From Alphaproteobacteria bacterium (GTDB lineage: Bacteria > Pseudomonadota > Alphaproteobacteria > SHVP01): 24,821 nucleotides of DNA. The DNA lies in NCBI GenBank assembly GCA_009694165.1, contig SHVP01000030.1, positions 1 through 24,821 of the forward strand, in the 5' to 3' direction. The position numbers and the translations under genes were made by a program. Of the stretch, positions 17,785-24,821 are shown piece by piece (within the stretch, counting starts at the first letter, position 1; each line of letters opens with the position of its first letter). The notes beneath the pieces are model-generated. The model saw only the letters and a list, made by a program, of their open reading frames with translations. It did not search any database and was not told the origin of the DNA.

Positions 17785-18444
17785 ATGGCCAACCGCATAA
17801 CGTTGGTGATCGGCAGCAAGAACTACTCGTCATGGTCGCTACGAGCCTGGCTGGCGCTGACGGCCCCCGGCCTGCCGTTCGACGAAGTGGTGATTGCGCT
17901 CGGCACGCCCGAGACCGCCGAGCGCATCCGCCAGCACTCTCCCGCCGGTCGCGTTCCCATTCTCAAGGATGGCGACATCGTGGTCTGGGATTCGCTCGCC
18001 ATCGTCGAGTATCTGGCGGAGAAATTCCCGGAGAAACAGCTGTGGCCGCAGGGCACCGCACAACGCGCGCGCGCCCGCTCGATCTGCGCCGAAATGCACT
18101 CGGGGTTCATGCCGCTGCGCGAAGCGCTGCCGATGAACATCCAGCGGCGCTACCCCAATTTCGTCATCGGCCGCGACGTTCAGGGTAGCATCGACCGCGT
18201 CTGCGAGATCTGGCGCGACTGCCGTAACCGCTATGGCCGACCGGCGGGGGGCGATTTTCTGTTCGGCCGTTTCGGCGCCGCCGATGCCTTCTATGCGCCG
18301 GTGGTGTCGCGTTTCGCCACCTATGGCGTGCGCCTCGATCCGGTTTGTCAGGGCTATGCCGACGCGGTGCTCCACCTGCCGGCGATGCAGCAATGGCGAC
18401 GCGATTCGGAACAGGAACCGGTGATCGCCAGTTACGAGCGCTAA
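17785..18444 (+). CDS. Glutathione S-transferase family protein
   Basis: This 219-residue soluble protein has an N-terminal thioredoxin fold (about 1-82), beginning ITLVIGSKNYSSWSLRAWLAL, with a serine-rich catalytic site, the cis-proline segment SPAGRVPIL and the glutathione-binding DSLAIVEYLAEKFP. An all-helical C-terminal domain contains FGRFGAADAFYAPVVSRF, the conserved N-capping/hydrophobic staple region. It probably conjugates glutathione to electrophiles; the substrate is unknown. A strong ribosome site GGGGAGGAAG precedes ATG 17785. It is divergent from the aminopeptidase gene and ends 11 bases before the convergent MFS gene. Confidence 0.92.
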   Translation: MANRITLVIGSKNYSSWSLRAWLALTAPGLPFDEVVIALGTPETAERIRQHSPAGRVPILKDGDIVVWDSLAIVEYLAEKFPEKQLWPQGTAQRARARSICAEMHSGFMPLREALPMNIQRRYPNFVIGRDVQGSIDRVCEIWRDCRNRYGRPAGGDFLFGRFGAADAFYAPVVSRFATYGVRLDPVCQGYADAVLHLPAMQQWRRDSEQEPVIASYER

Positions 18445-18455
18445 GGTAACGACGG

Positions 18456-19694
18456 TCAGGCGCGGCGACGGCCGGCGCGGCTGAGACCGCCCACCGTCAA
18501 GACATTGGCCAAAACGATGGCGGCCGCGATCCAGAACACCCACCGCGGATCCGAGTTGTCCATGATCCAGCCGAAGATGGGCGGGATGAAGGCGCCGCCG
18601 ATGCTGAGGCCGGTCGAGACGAAACCGAACACCTTGCCGGCCTGACCCTCGGGCGTCACCGCGCGCACCAACAGATCGCGGTTAGGTTGCACCATGCCGC
18701 TGAAGAATCCGGCCGTCGTCAACGTCGCCACGATCGCCACGAACGGCAGCGACGGGAGACCCGCCAAAGCGATGAACAGAGCCGTCAGGATGAACCCGAT
18801 CACCGCCGTTCGTTCTGGTCGACCCAGGCGGTCGGCAGCGACGCCACCGGCAAGGATGCCAACCGCCCCGCCGACCAGAAACCCGGTCAGCGCCCCATTG
18901 GCAAAATCCAGCGGCATTTGATCCACCGCCACCAGCGCCGCCACCAGGAAGGTTCGCAAGCCGCCGGTCCCGGCCGAGATCAGCAGGAAGAACAGGAAGG
19001 CCATCAGGATCGGCGGCGAGAGCAACAGCGAGATGCCGCCTTTGACGGCGTCGGTGCCGTCGCCATGGCCGCCGGTTGCGGCGGCGGGCTTGGCCGCCGC
19101 CGGCTTCTCGTCGTTCAGAATCGTACTTTGCGACCATAGCAGGCTGGCACAGATCACCCCGGCGACCCCGATTAGGATGGTGGCGATGCGCCAGTCGAAC
19201 CACGCCGTCAGCACGACCATGACCACCGGCATGACCGCCCAGCCGACGTTGCCGGCGAAGGTATGGATGCCGAAGGCGCGGCCAAGCCGACCGCGATCGA
19301 CCGAGGCGGACAGGATCGCGTAATCCGCGGGATGAAATACGGTGTTGGCGATTCCGGCCACGATGTAGAGGCCAAGCAGGGCCCAGTAGGAATAAACCAA
19401 TCCAACCGCACCGATGGCGGCGGCCATGAGGGTCAGGCCCCAGATCAGCAGCCAGCGGCCACCGATGCGATCGACGAGGAACCCGACTGGCGTCTGGCCG
19501 ATGCCGCTGGCGATGGCGAAGGCGGTCAGGACGAAGCCGAGCGCCGCATAGGAAACGCCGAATTCCTCTTTGAGCAAGGGGAACAGCGGCGGCAGCACGA
19601 TCGTGTAGGCGTGACTGAAAAAATGCGCCCCACTGACGAGGCCGATGACCTTGAAGTCGCGGCGCGAGGTCGCGATGACGGCGGCTTGATCCAC
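18456..19694 (-). CDS. MFS transporter, Fsr-like
   Basis: This 412-residue, about 12-span permease resembles fosmidomycin-resistance-type (Fsr) efflux proteins at its N-terminus: GAHFFSHAYTIVLPPLFPLLKEEFGVSYAALGFVLT. The MFS loop 2-3 motif is GFLVDRIGGRWLL, and a similar ADRLGRPERT lies in the second half. A charged cytoplasmic loop rich in Ala/Lys/Gly (about 204-226) separates the halves. The start is GTG 19694 with CAGGGG seven bases upstream; the longer open frame upstream overlaps the next gene and lacks family sequence. The substrate is not evident. It follows the PDZ protein gene by 71 bases on the same strand. Confidence 0.87.
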   Translation of the reverse strand: MDQAAVIATSRRDFKVIGLVSGAHFFSHAYTIVLPPLFPLLKEEFGVSYAALGFVLTAFAIASGIGQTPVGFLVDRIGGRWLLIWGLTLMAAAIGAVGLVYSYWALLGLYIVAGIANTVFHPADYAILSASVDRGRLGRAFGIHTFAGNVGWAVMPVVMVVLTAWFDWRIATILIGVAGVICASLLWSQSTILNDEKPAAAKPAAATGGHGDGTDAVKGGISLLLSPPILMAFLFFLLISAGTGGLRTFLVAALVAVDQMPLDFANGALTGFLVGGAVGILAGGVAADRLGRPERTAVIGFILTALFIALAGLPSLPFVAIVATLTTAGFFSGMVQPNRDLLVRAVTPEGQAGKVFGFVSTGLSIGGAFIPPIFGWIMDNSDPRWVFWIAAAIVLANVLTVGGLSRAGRRRA

Positions 19695-19765
19695 GATAAC
19701 CCCTGTTGCCCGGCTGGTCGGCGTCCTAGGTTCGATGCTCCGACAAGCGCCGTCAATGGCGGCGA

Positions 19766-20746
19766 TCAGTGCCGCTGCGGTGACTTGAGAATGCGGGTGC
19801 GGTCGGTGGAACGAACGACGAGCTGCAGCGTCCGCCCGTTGCGGCGCAGCGTCAGCGGAATCTCCGCCCCGGCATCGCCCATGGCCCAGATTCGTCGAAA
19901 TGTCGTCGCCAGATCGTCGACCGGATGCCCTGCCACTTCGATGACCTGGTCGCCCGGACGGACATCGGCCTGCTGCGCCGGACCGCCGGAGGCGATTCCG
20001 ACCACGACGATCGACCGCTCGGACTGCGCCAAGTAGAGGCCGAGCCACGGCCGCGGCGCCTGGCCGGCCGGCCGGCCGAGATGAATGAGATCATCCAGGA
20101 TCGATTTCAGATATTCGACTGGTACGAACATGTTGCCCGCCAGGTCGACGTGCTCGCGCGCCCGTTGCACGTAGAGCGACCCGACACCTACCAGGCGACC
20201 CTGGCGGTCGATCAACCCGGTGCCGCCCCAGCTCGGGTGCGCCGGCGCCGTAAACAGCGCCTGATCGAGCACGTACTCCCATGACCCGGCAAATTCGCGC
20301 TTGGACACGATACGGGCATTGAGGGCGTGGCGACGCCCACCACCGGCCGCGATGATCACCGGATCGTTGATGCGCGCATCGTGGGCACTGCCGAGCGGGA
20401 TCGTCGGAATCTTGAAATCACCATGCGACCTGATCAGACCGAAACCGGTTTCGTGGTCGTACGCCATGACCGATCCCTGCATCACCCGGCCGTCGCTGGT
20501 GGTCATCCACAGTTGCTCGGCCTCGGTCACGAGGTAGCCGATGGTGAGGATCACGCCGTCGCGGATCGATAATCCGTTGCCAAACCGATCGGTCCCGAGG
20601 ATCGGCGCCGTGAAGGCATCGTCGGGAACAATGGCACGCACGTTGACGACCGATGACAACATGCGGTCGAGATCGAAGGGAACGTCTTCGACCCGTGGGC
20701 GCGCGTCGTCGGGAATTTCCCAGTCTTGTTGCCAGACCATATCCAT
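19766..20746 (-). CDS. HtrA-like trypsin-fold/PDZ protein lacking the catalytic triad
   Basis: This 326-residue protein has a degenerate S1C protease domain (about 35-215) and one PDZ domain (about 233-315: WLGLYLAQSERSIVVVGIASGGPAQQADVRPGDQVIEVAGHPVDD). The usual triad positions are changed. The His region reads GVILTIGYLVTEAEQLW with no His. The Asp region reads YDHETGFGLIRS, with Gly (about 101) where TD(L/I)A is expected. The Ser region reads HPSWGGTGLIDRQGRLVG in place of GNSGGPL. There is no signal peptide or membrane span. The ATG at 20746 has AAGGGGGA nine bases upstream; a TTG at 20791 is the alternative start. It probably acts by binding, not cutting. It is upstream of the MFS gene on the same strand. 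Confidence 0.82.
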   Translation of the reverse strand: MDMVWQQDWEIPDDARPRVEDVPFDLDRMLSSVVNVRAIVPDDAFTAPILGTDRFGNGLSIRDGVILTIGYLVTEAEQLWMTTSDGRVMQGSVMAYDHETGFGLIRSHGDFKIPTIPLGSAHDARINDPVIIAAGGGRRHALNARIVSKREFAGSWEYVLDQALFTAPAHPSWGGTGLIDRQGRLVGVGSLYVQRAREHVDLAGNMFVPVEYLKSILDDLIHLGRPAGQAPRPWLGLYLAQSERSIVVVGIASGGPAQQADVRPGDQVIEVAGHPVDDLATTFRRIWAMGDAGAEIPLTLRRNGRTLQLVVRSTDRTRILKSPQRH

Positions 20747-20775
20747 CCACCCGGTTCCCCCTTGATTAGGAAGAT

Positions 20776-20791
20776 TTGGCTGGTTTGCCAA
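20776..20791. promoter_or_regulatory. TTGGC-N6-GCCAA inverted repeat in the divergent region
   Basis: A perfect 5+5 inverted repeat sits between the PDZ protein gene and the amidohydrolase gene. On the minus strand its TTGGCA (20791-20786) resembles a -35 box, but no good -10 follows at proper spacing. On plus, TACTAT (20841-20846) could be a -10 for the amidohydrolase. A regulator site is possible but not proven. Confidence 0.3.
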
Positions 20792-20872
20792 GGGGGCGCT
20801 GACCTTAACAAGGCGAGCGGACGGCCCTGTGCCAAATCGCTACTATCGGGCCCCTAATCGGAGGTTGTGCCC

Positions 20873-21745
20873 ATGCGCCTCGTTGCTCTCGTGGTGATCC
20901 TGATGACCGCGGCCGGGCCCGCGTTGAGCCAAGCGCGCCTGCCAATCTTCGACACCCATCTGCATTACAGCGAGCCCGCCTGGGCGGAGTTCCCGCCCAG
21001 CCGCGCGGCCCAGCTCCTGCGGGCGGCCGGCGTCACACACGCCCTGGTGTCGAGCTCGCCCGACGACGGGTCGTTAGCGCTGCAGCGCGCCGATTCTGGC
21101 CGTTACATCCCGGTCCTGCGGCCGTACCGCGGTGGCATCGGGCCTTCGAACTGGACCCAGGACAACGCCACGCCGGACTACCTGTCCCAGCGACTGAAGA
21201 AGCGACGCTACGCCGGAATTGGCGAGTTCCACCTATACGACGCCGCCGAGGTGGCCAGCGACACCGTGCAAAAAACCTTGGCGCTGGCGAAGCGCCATCG
21301 GGTGATGGTGCATGTTCATTCGGGCGCGGCCCCGATCGAGGCGATCTTGCAACGCGACCCGGCAGCCAGGGTCATGTGGGCGCACGCGGGCTTGAGCGAA
21401 CCCGCCGAGGTCGTGCTCTCGCTGCTGGACCGCTACCCCAACCTGCTCACCGAAGTATCGTTTCGGGCTGGCGACATCGCGCCCGGCGGTACCCTGGCGC
21501 CGGTCTGGCGCGAACTCCTGCTCAAGCACCGCAAACGAATCATGGTCGGCACCGACACCTACGTGACGCCGCGATGGGGAAGCTACGGCCGCCTCATCGA
21601 CGAGCATCGACAGTGGCTCGCCCGGCTTCCGGACGACGTGGCGGCCGACATCGCCTATCGCAACGCCGAGCGCCTTTTCGTCCCGCAGAAGAAGACGGGC
21701 AAACCCGTCGGCGAAAAAACGGCCGAGACGGCTCGTCAAGAATAG
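20873..21745 (+). CDS. Exported amidohydrolase-superfamily metal hydrolase
   Basis: This 290-residue TIM-barrel hydrolase has a signal peptide (MRLVALVVILMTAAGPALSQA). Metal or catalytic motifs in order are DTHLH (27-31), GEFHLYD (117-123), HVHSG (147-151), HAGLSEP (171-177) and GTDTYV (about 226-231). This matches amidohydrolase family 2-type proteins, whose substrates are diverse; none is indicated here. Export to the periplasm is unusual for that group but does occur. ATG 20873 is chosen because GGAGG (20860-20864) is eight bases upstream; a GTG six bases earlier is too close to it. Confidence 0.85.
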   Translation: MRLVALVVILMTAAGPALSQARLPIFDTHLHYSEPAWAEFPPSRAAQLLRAAGVTHALVSSSPDDGSLALQRADSGRYIPVLRPYRGGIGPSNWTQDNATPDYLSQRLKKRRYAGIGEFHLYDAAEVASDTVQKTLALAKRHRVMVHVHSGAAPIEAILQRDPAARVMWAHAGLSEPAEVVLSLLDRYPNLLTEVSFRAGDIAPGGTLAPVWRELLLKHRKRIMVGTDTYVTPRWGSYGRLIDEHRQWLARLPDDVAADIAYRNAERLFVPQKKTGKPVGEKTAETARQE

Positions 21746-21817
21746 GAGTGCCGCCCGCGACGCGGGGATCGATTGCGGCTGGCCGGCGCCCCCGCGCCAT
21801 GCCAGTCTCGCTCGCAG

Positions 21818-23260
21818 ATGCTGAGTGTCGTCATGATTCGAAGCCTTCGTTGGTGCCTGATTACCGCACTGGTCACCGCTGTCGCGCCCGCCTGGGCAGC
21901 GCAAGGAGCGCCGGCGGTGAGCGGCGCCGACCTGCCCTTGGTGGCGGCGCTGCCGTTCGTCGGGCTGTTGCTGTCGATCGCCGTTCTGCCGCTAGCAACG
22001 CCCTCGTTCTGGCGTCATCACTACGGAAAAGTCGCCGCGGCCTGGGCGGTCGTCCCGTTCGTGCCGTTCATGGTCGCCGACGGGATCGATGTCGCCGCCT
22101 ATGAACTGCTGCACGTCGCGTTGCTCGACTACATCCCGTTTCTCATCCTGATCGGGACGCTGTTCACCGTTTCGGGTGGCGTGCGGCTGCGGGGAAACCT
22201 GCACGGCAACCCGGCCACCAATACGGCTATCCTCGGCGCCGGTACGTTCATCGCCAGTCTGACCGGCACGACCGGGGCCGCCATGCTTCTAGTTCACCCG
22301 GTGATTCGGGCCAACGATGCCCGTCGCCACAACTCGCATGTGCTCGTCTTCTTCATCTTCCTGGTCGCCAACATCGGCGGTTCGCTGACTCCGCTCGGCG
22401 ATCCGCCGCTGTTCCTCGGATTCCTGAAGGGCGTTTCCTTCTTTTGGCCGACCGTCCATCTTTTTCTGCCGATGCTGGCGACGACGGCGATCGTGCTTGC
22501 CGTGTTTTTCCTGGTCGACACCTACCTGTATCGGCGCGAGGTCGGACTGCCGCCGCGACCCGACGCGACGCCGGACAGCCGGCTCGGCATCGACGGCTGG
22601 GCGAACATCGGCCTGCTGGGCTGCGTGCTGCTGGTCGTGCTGATAAGCGGGATCTGGAAGCCCGACCTGTCCTTCGAGGTCTACCACGTCGACATCGAGC
22701 TGCAGAACCTGACGCGCGATCTTCTGCTGCTGATCATCGCCTACGTTTCCTGGGCCAGGACCTCGCGCGAAAACCGTCAGGCCAATGGATTCAGTTGGGG
22801 GCCGATCGTTGAGGTCGCCAAGCTGTTTGCCGGAATCTTCGTGACCATCATTCCGGTCACCGCCATCCTCCGCGCCGGCGAGCACGGCGCATTGGCCGGT
22901 ATCGTTCGCCTGGTCACCGATGCGAACGGACAGCCGATCAATGCGATGTATTTCTGGCTGTCGGGCGGCCTGTCGAGTTTTCTCGACAACGCGCCGACCT
23001 ACATGGTGTTTTTCAACATTGCCGGCGGCGACGCCGGACAGCTGATGGGCCAGCTTGCAGGCACGCTGGCCGCGATTTCGGCCGGGTCGGTCTTCATGGG
23101 TGCCAACACCTATATCGGCAACGCCCCGAATTTTATGGTCAAGGCGGTCGCCGAGAAGGCCGGGATTAAGATGCCGTCGTTTTTCGGCTATATGGCGTGG
23201 TCGACCGCGGTGCTGATCCCGACATTCGTTTTGGTCACGCTGGTTTTCTTCACGGCCTAG
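21818..23260 (+). CDS. Ion-transporter-superfamily Na+/H+ antiporter or organic-anion transporter (NhaD/CitMHS type)
   Basis: This protein of about 480 residues has 11-13 membrane spans. Family-typical segments are GNPATNTAILGAGTFIASLTGTTGAAMLLVHP, the first re-entrant/discontinuous helix region, LVANIGGSLTPLGDPPLFLGFLKGVSFFW, and in the second half SGGLSSFLDNAPTYMVFFNIAGGD and GSVFMGANTYIGNAPNFMVKAVAEKAGIKMPSFFGYM. These twin 'GDPPL' and 'DNAPT' hairpins are characteristic of the superfamily; proteins of this shape are usually annotated as sodium:proton antiporters. The start is ATG 21818 or ATG 21833, neither with a clear ribosome site; the first about 40 residues form a signal-like segment. 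Its stop shares CTAG with the opposing usp gene. Confidence 0.85.
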   Translation: MLSVVMIRSLRWCLITALVTAVAPAWAAQGAPAVSGADLPLVAALPFVGLLLSIAVLPLATPSFWRHHYGKVAAAWAVVPFVPFMVADGIDVAAYELLHVALLDYIPFLILIGTLFTVSGGVRLRGNLHGNPATNTAILGAGTFIASLTGTTGAAMLLVHPVIRANDARRHNSHVLVFFIFLVANIGGSLTPLGDPPLFLGFLKGVSFFWPTVHLFLPMLATTAIVLAVFFLVDTYLYRREVGLPPRPDATPDSRLGIDGWANIGLLGCVLLVVLISGIWKPDLSFEVYHVDIELQNLTRDLLLLIIAYVSWARTSRENRQANGFSWGPIVEVAKLFAGIFVTIIPVTAILRAGEHGALAGIVRLVTDANGQPINAMYFWLSGGLSSFLDNAPTYMVFFNIAGGDAGQLMGQLAGTLAAISAGSVFMGANTYIGNAPNFMVKAVAEKAGIKMPSFFGYMAWSTAVLIPTFVLVTLVFFTA

Positions 23261-24019
23261 CGCGCCATCAGCAGCGGGACGGGCGTCCGCTCCAGCAGGT
23301 GCCGGGTGGCGCCGCCGAGAAAAACCTCGCGCCAGCGCGACCGACTACAGGCGCCCATGACCAGCAGGTCGGCCCGCTGTGCCACCACTTCGTCCTCCAA
23401 CACTGGTCCGGCATCGCGATCGGGACGGTAGCTGTGCATGACCTCGCATACGATCCCGTGGCGGGCGAGACGGCCCTTCAGCGCCTCGGCACCGCTATGA
23501 AGCGCTTCACCAGGGCTGATGCACGCGATCGTCACCCGGGTCGCGGCGACCAGGAGGGGCAGGGCGTCGCGGACAGCCCGGCCGGCTTCCCAGGTCGGTT
23601 TCCAGCCGATGATCACCTGTTCGCCGAGCGTGGCCATCTCGCGCCCAGCCGGAAGGACGATCACCGGACCATCGGCCACCATTGCCAGATGATCCGGCGG
23701 GTAGGTAACGACGGCCTCCTCCAGACTGCGCGGCGGCGTCTGACCAACCAAGGCAAGGTCGGCATAGTGCAGCCGATCGGCCAACCGCTCGACCGCGATA
23801 CCGCTTTCGCGTCGCCAATCGGCGGTCGGGCCCGCCTCCTGGCAGGCGGCGGGAAAGGATTGTTCGGCGGCCGACGGCGCCGGCTGGCATGGTAAACGGC
23901 TCAGTCGTGTAAACGCCGCTGAGATGGGCGCCGAAACGGCGCGCCAGCCGCAAGGCCAGGGCGCCCCGGCGGCCGCCGTTGGCGTCCGCCGTTTGGTGAA
24001 CGAGAAGCGTTTTGATCAT
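23257..24019 (-). pseudogene. Universal stress protein (two Usp domains), broken by deletion and frameshift
   Basis: The first frame gives MIKTLLVHQTADANGG...LALRLARRFGAHLSGVYTTEPFTMPA, a typical Usp start with GGAGCGG before ATG 24019. The next frame then gives SAAEQSFPAACQEAGPTADWRRESGIAVERLADRLHYADLALVGQ, the end of the first Usp domain. It continues through a complete second Usp domain (VIVLPAGREMATLGEQVIIGWKPTWEAGRAVRDALPLL... LLVMGACSRSRWREVFLGGATRHLLERTPVPLLMAR). The switch lies at about 23870-23895. Relative to family spacing, roughly 25 residues are also missing there, so a deletion of a length not divisible by three fits better than a single-base error. The downstream part could still be made from ATG 23784. 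Confidence 0.78.
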
Positions 24020-24106
24020 GACCGCTCCGATGACAAAGGTGGTCATCATCGGCCACTGACGGGGCGGCGGCGTTGATTCCCGTCAACGCCCGCGCCTGGA
24101 CGATCA

Positions 24107-24821
24107 CTAGGGACGCGCCAGCTCCTGCTCGACGAGGCGCACCCAGTAGCTCGCTCCCAGTGGCAGGATGGCGTCGTTGAAGTCATAGCGCGGGTTGTGC
24201 AGCATGCAGCTGCCCTCGCCTTCGCCGTTGCTGATCCAGATGTAGCAGCCCGGCTTTGCCTCGAGCATGTAGGCAAAGTCCTCCGCCCCCATCGATGGGA
24301 TCGGATTGGTGTTGACCATCTCCGCCCCCGCGAGCGCGGTGGCGGCGCGCACAGCGGCCGCGGTCTCGGCCTCGCTGTTCACCGTTGGTGGATAACGCTT
24401 TTCGTAACGCAATTCGATCGTGGCGCCGAAGGCCGTGGCAACGCCGGTAGACAGCTGCCGGATGCGGCCTTCGAGGCTGTCACGTAGCGCGCGGTTGAAA
24501 CTGCGACAGGTTCCGCGCAGCACGGCCGTCTCGGGCAGCACGTTCCAGGTACCGCCGGCATGCACCTGGGTGACGCTGACGACCACCGAATTCTGCGGGT
24601 CGACGTTGCAGCTGGCGAGGCTCTGCAAGGCGGTGACGATCTGGGCCGCGACCAGAACCGAGTCGACGCCCTGGTGCGGCATGGCGGCATGACTGCCCTT
24701 CCCGCGCACGGTCAGCTCGAATAGGTCGAATGCGGCTATCAACGGCCCGGGCTTGGCCGCAAAGGTTCCGGTCGGCGTGGCGGGACTGGTGGTCGAATTC
24801 ATTGGCCTCGTGAATCGGCAG
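24107..24821 (-). CDS. M20D amidohydrolase / hippurate hydrolase family, C-terminal part (5' end off the window)
   Basis: About 237 residues are present. GTFAAKPGPLIAAFDLFELTVRGKGSHAAMPHQGVD is the join into the lid/dimerisation domain. VSVTQVHAGGTWNVLPETAVLRGTCRSF follows, and the C-terminal catalytic part has SMGAEDFAYMLEAKPGCYIWISNGEGEGSCMLHNPRYDFND, where the His of LHNP is a metal ligand. These zinc/manganese enzymes split N-acyl amino acids or similar amides. The frame stays open to the window edge, so the gene most likely continues. The His-Asn pair expected about nine residues before GTFA is not in this frame (it reads ...NSTTSPATPT). Confidence 0.85.
   Translation of the reverse strand, partial: CRFTRPMNSTTSPATPTGTFAAKPGPLIAAFDLFELTVRGKGSHAAMPHQGVDSVLVAAQIVTALQSLASCNVDPQNSVVVSVTQVHAGGTWNVLPETAVLRGTCRSFNRALRDSLEGRIRQLSTGVATAFGATIELRYEKRYPPTVNSEAETAAAVRAATALAGAEMVNTNPIPSMGAEDFAYMLEAKPGCYIWISNGEGEGSCMLHNPRYDFNDAILPLGASYWVRLVEQELARP

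Overview
The window is GC-rich and almost fully coding. It reads as chromosomal DNA of an alphaproteobacterium, probably Rhodospirillales-like. That placement rests on gene order and protein type, not on a search: ffs-dnaX-ybaB-recR, a divergent kdsB-pheA / membrane cytochrome c pair, a PheA with the alphaproteobacterial 'LESY..GGSFTATQFYADIEGHP' ACT domain, and a Yej peptide importer with two tandem binding proteins. I see no phage, insertion sequence, CRISPR array, tRNA or rRNA.

Layout. (1) 1-3515, minus strand: SRP RNA gene with a recognisable -10 box, then dnaX, ybaB, recR and a PP-loop 'ATP_bind_4'/Dph6-like gene that carries two in-frame stop codons. (2) 3586-6205: nudC on plus, convergent with and overlapping pheA; pheA lies just downstream of kdsB, which is split by a one-base frameshift. 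(3) 6338-7803: a short tandem repeat and palindrome, then a membrane-anchored cytochrome c and a HisN-type histidinol phosphatase. (4) 7878-15401: a five-gene peptide ABC importer operon, yejA1-yejA2-yejB-yejE-yejF, with overlapping or nearly overlapping junctions. (5) 15398-18444: a MarR regulator, a gamma-glutamylcyclotransferase-like protein and an M17 aminopeptidase on minus, divergent from a glutathione S-transferase, which suggests a thiol/peptide recycling neighbourhood. (6) 18456-20746: an Fsr-like MFS transporter downstream of a trypsin/PDZ protein that has lost the HtrA catalytic triad. (7) 20873-24821: a secreted amidohydrolase, an ion-transporter-superfamily antiporter, a universal stress protein gene broken by deletion and frameshift, and the C-terminal part of an M20 amidohydrolase.

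How the genes work together. Region 1 serves replication, recombination and protein targeting. Region 4 imports oligopeptides. Region 5 could split intracellular peptides and glutathione-derived dipeptides. Kdo activation (kdsB) and phenylalanine synthesis (pheA) share a transcript.

I did not find a convincing new multi-gene system. The signals most worth a second look are the three interrupted genes (Dph6-like, kdsB, usp), which point either to real gene decay or to sequence error; the catalytically dead HtrA-like protein; two convergent gene pairs whose stop codons share a single CTAG; and an inverted repeat in the gst/aminopeptidase divergent promoter region.
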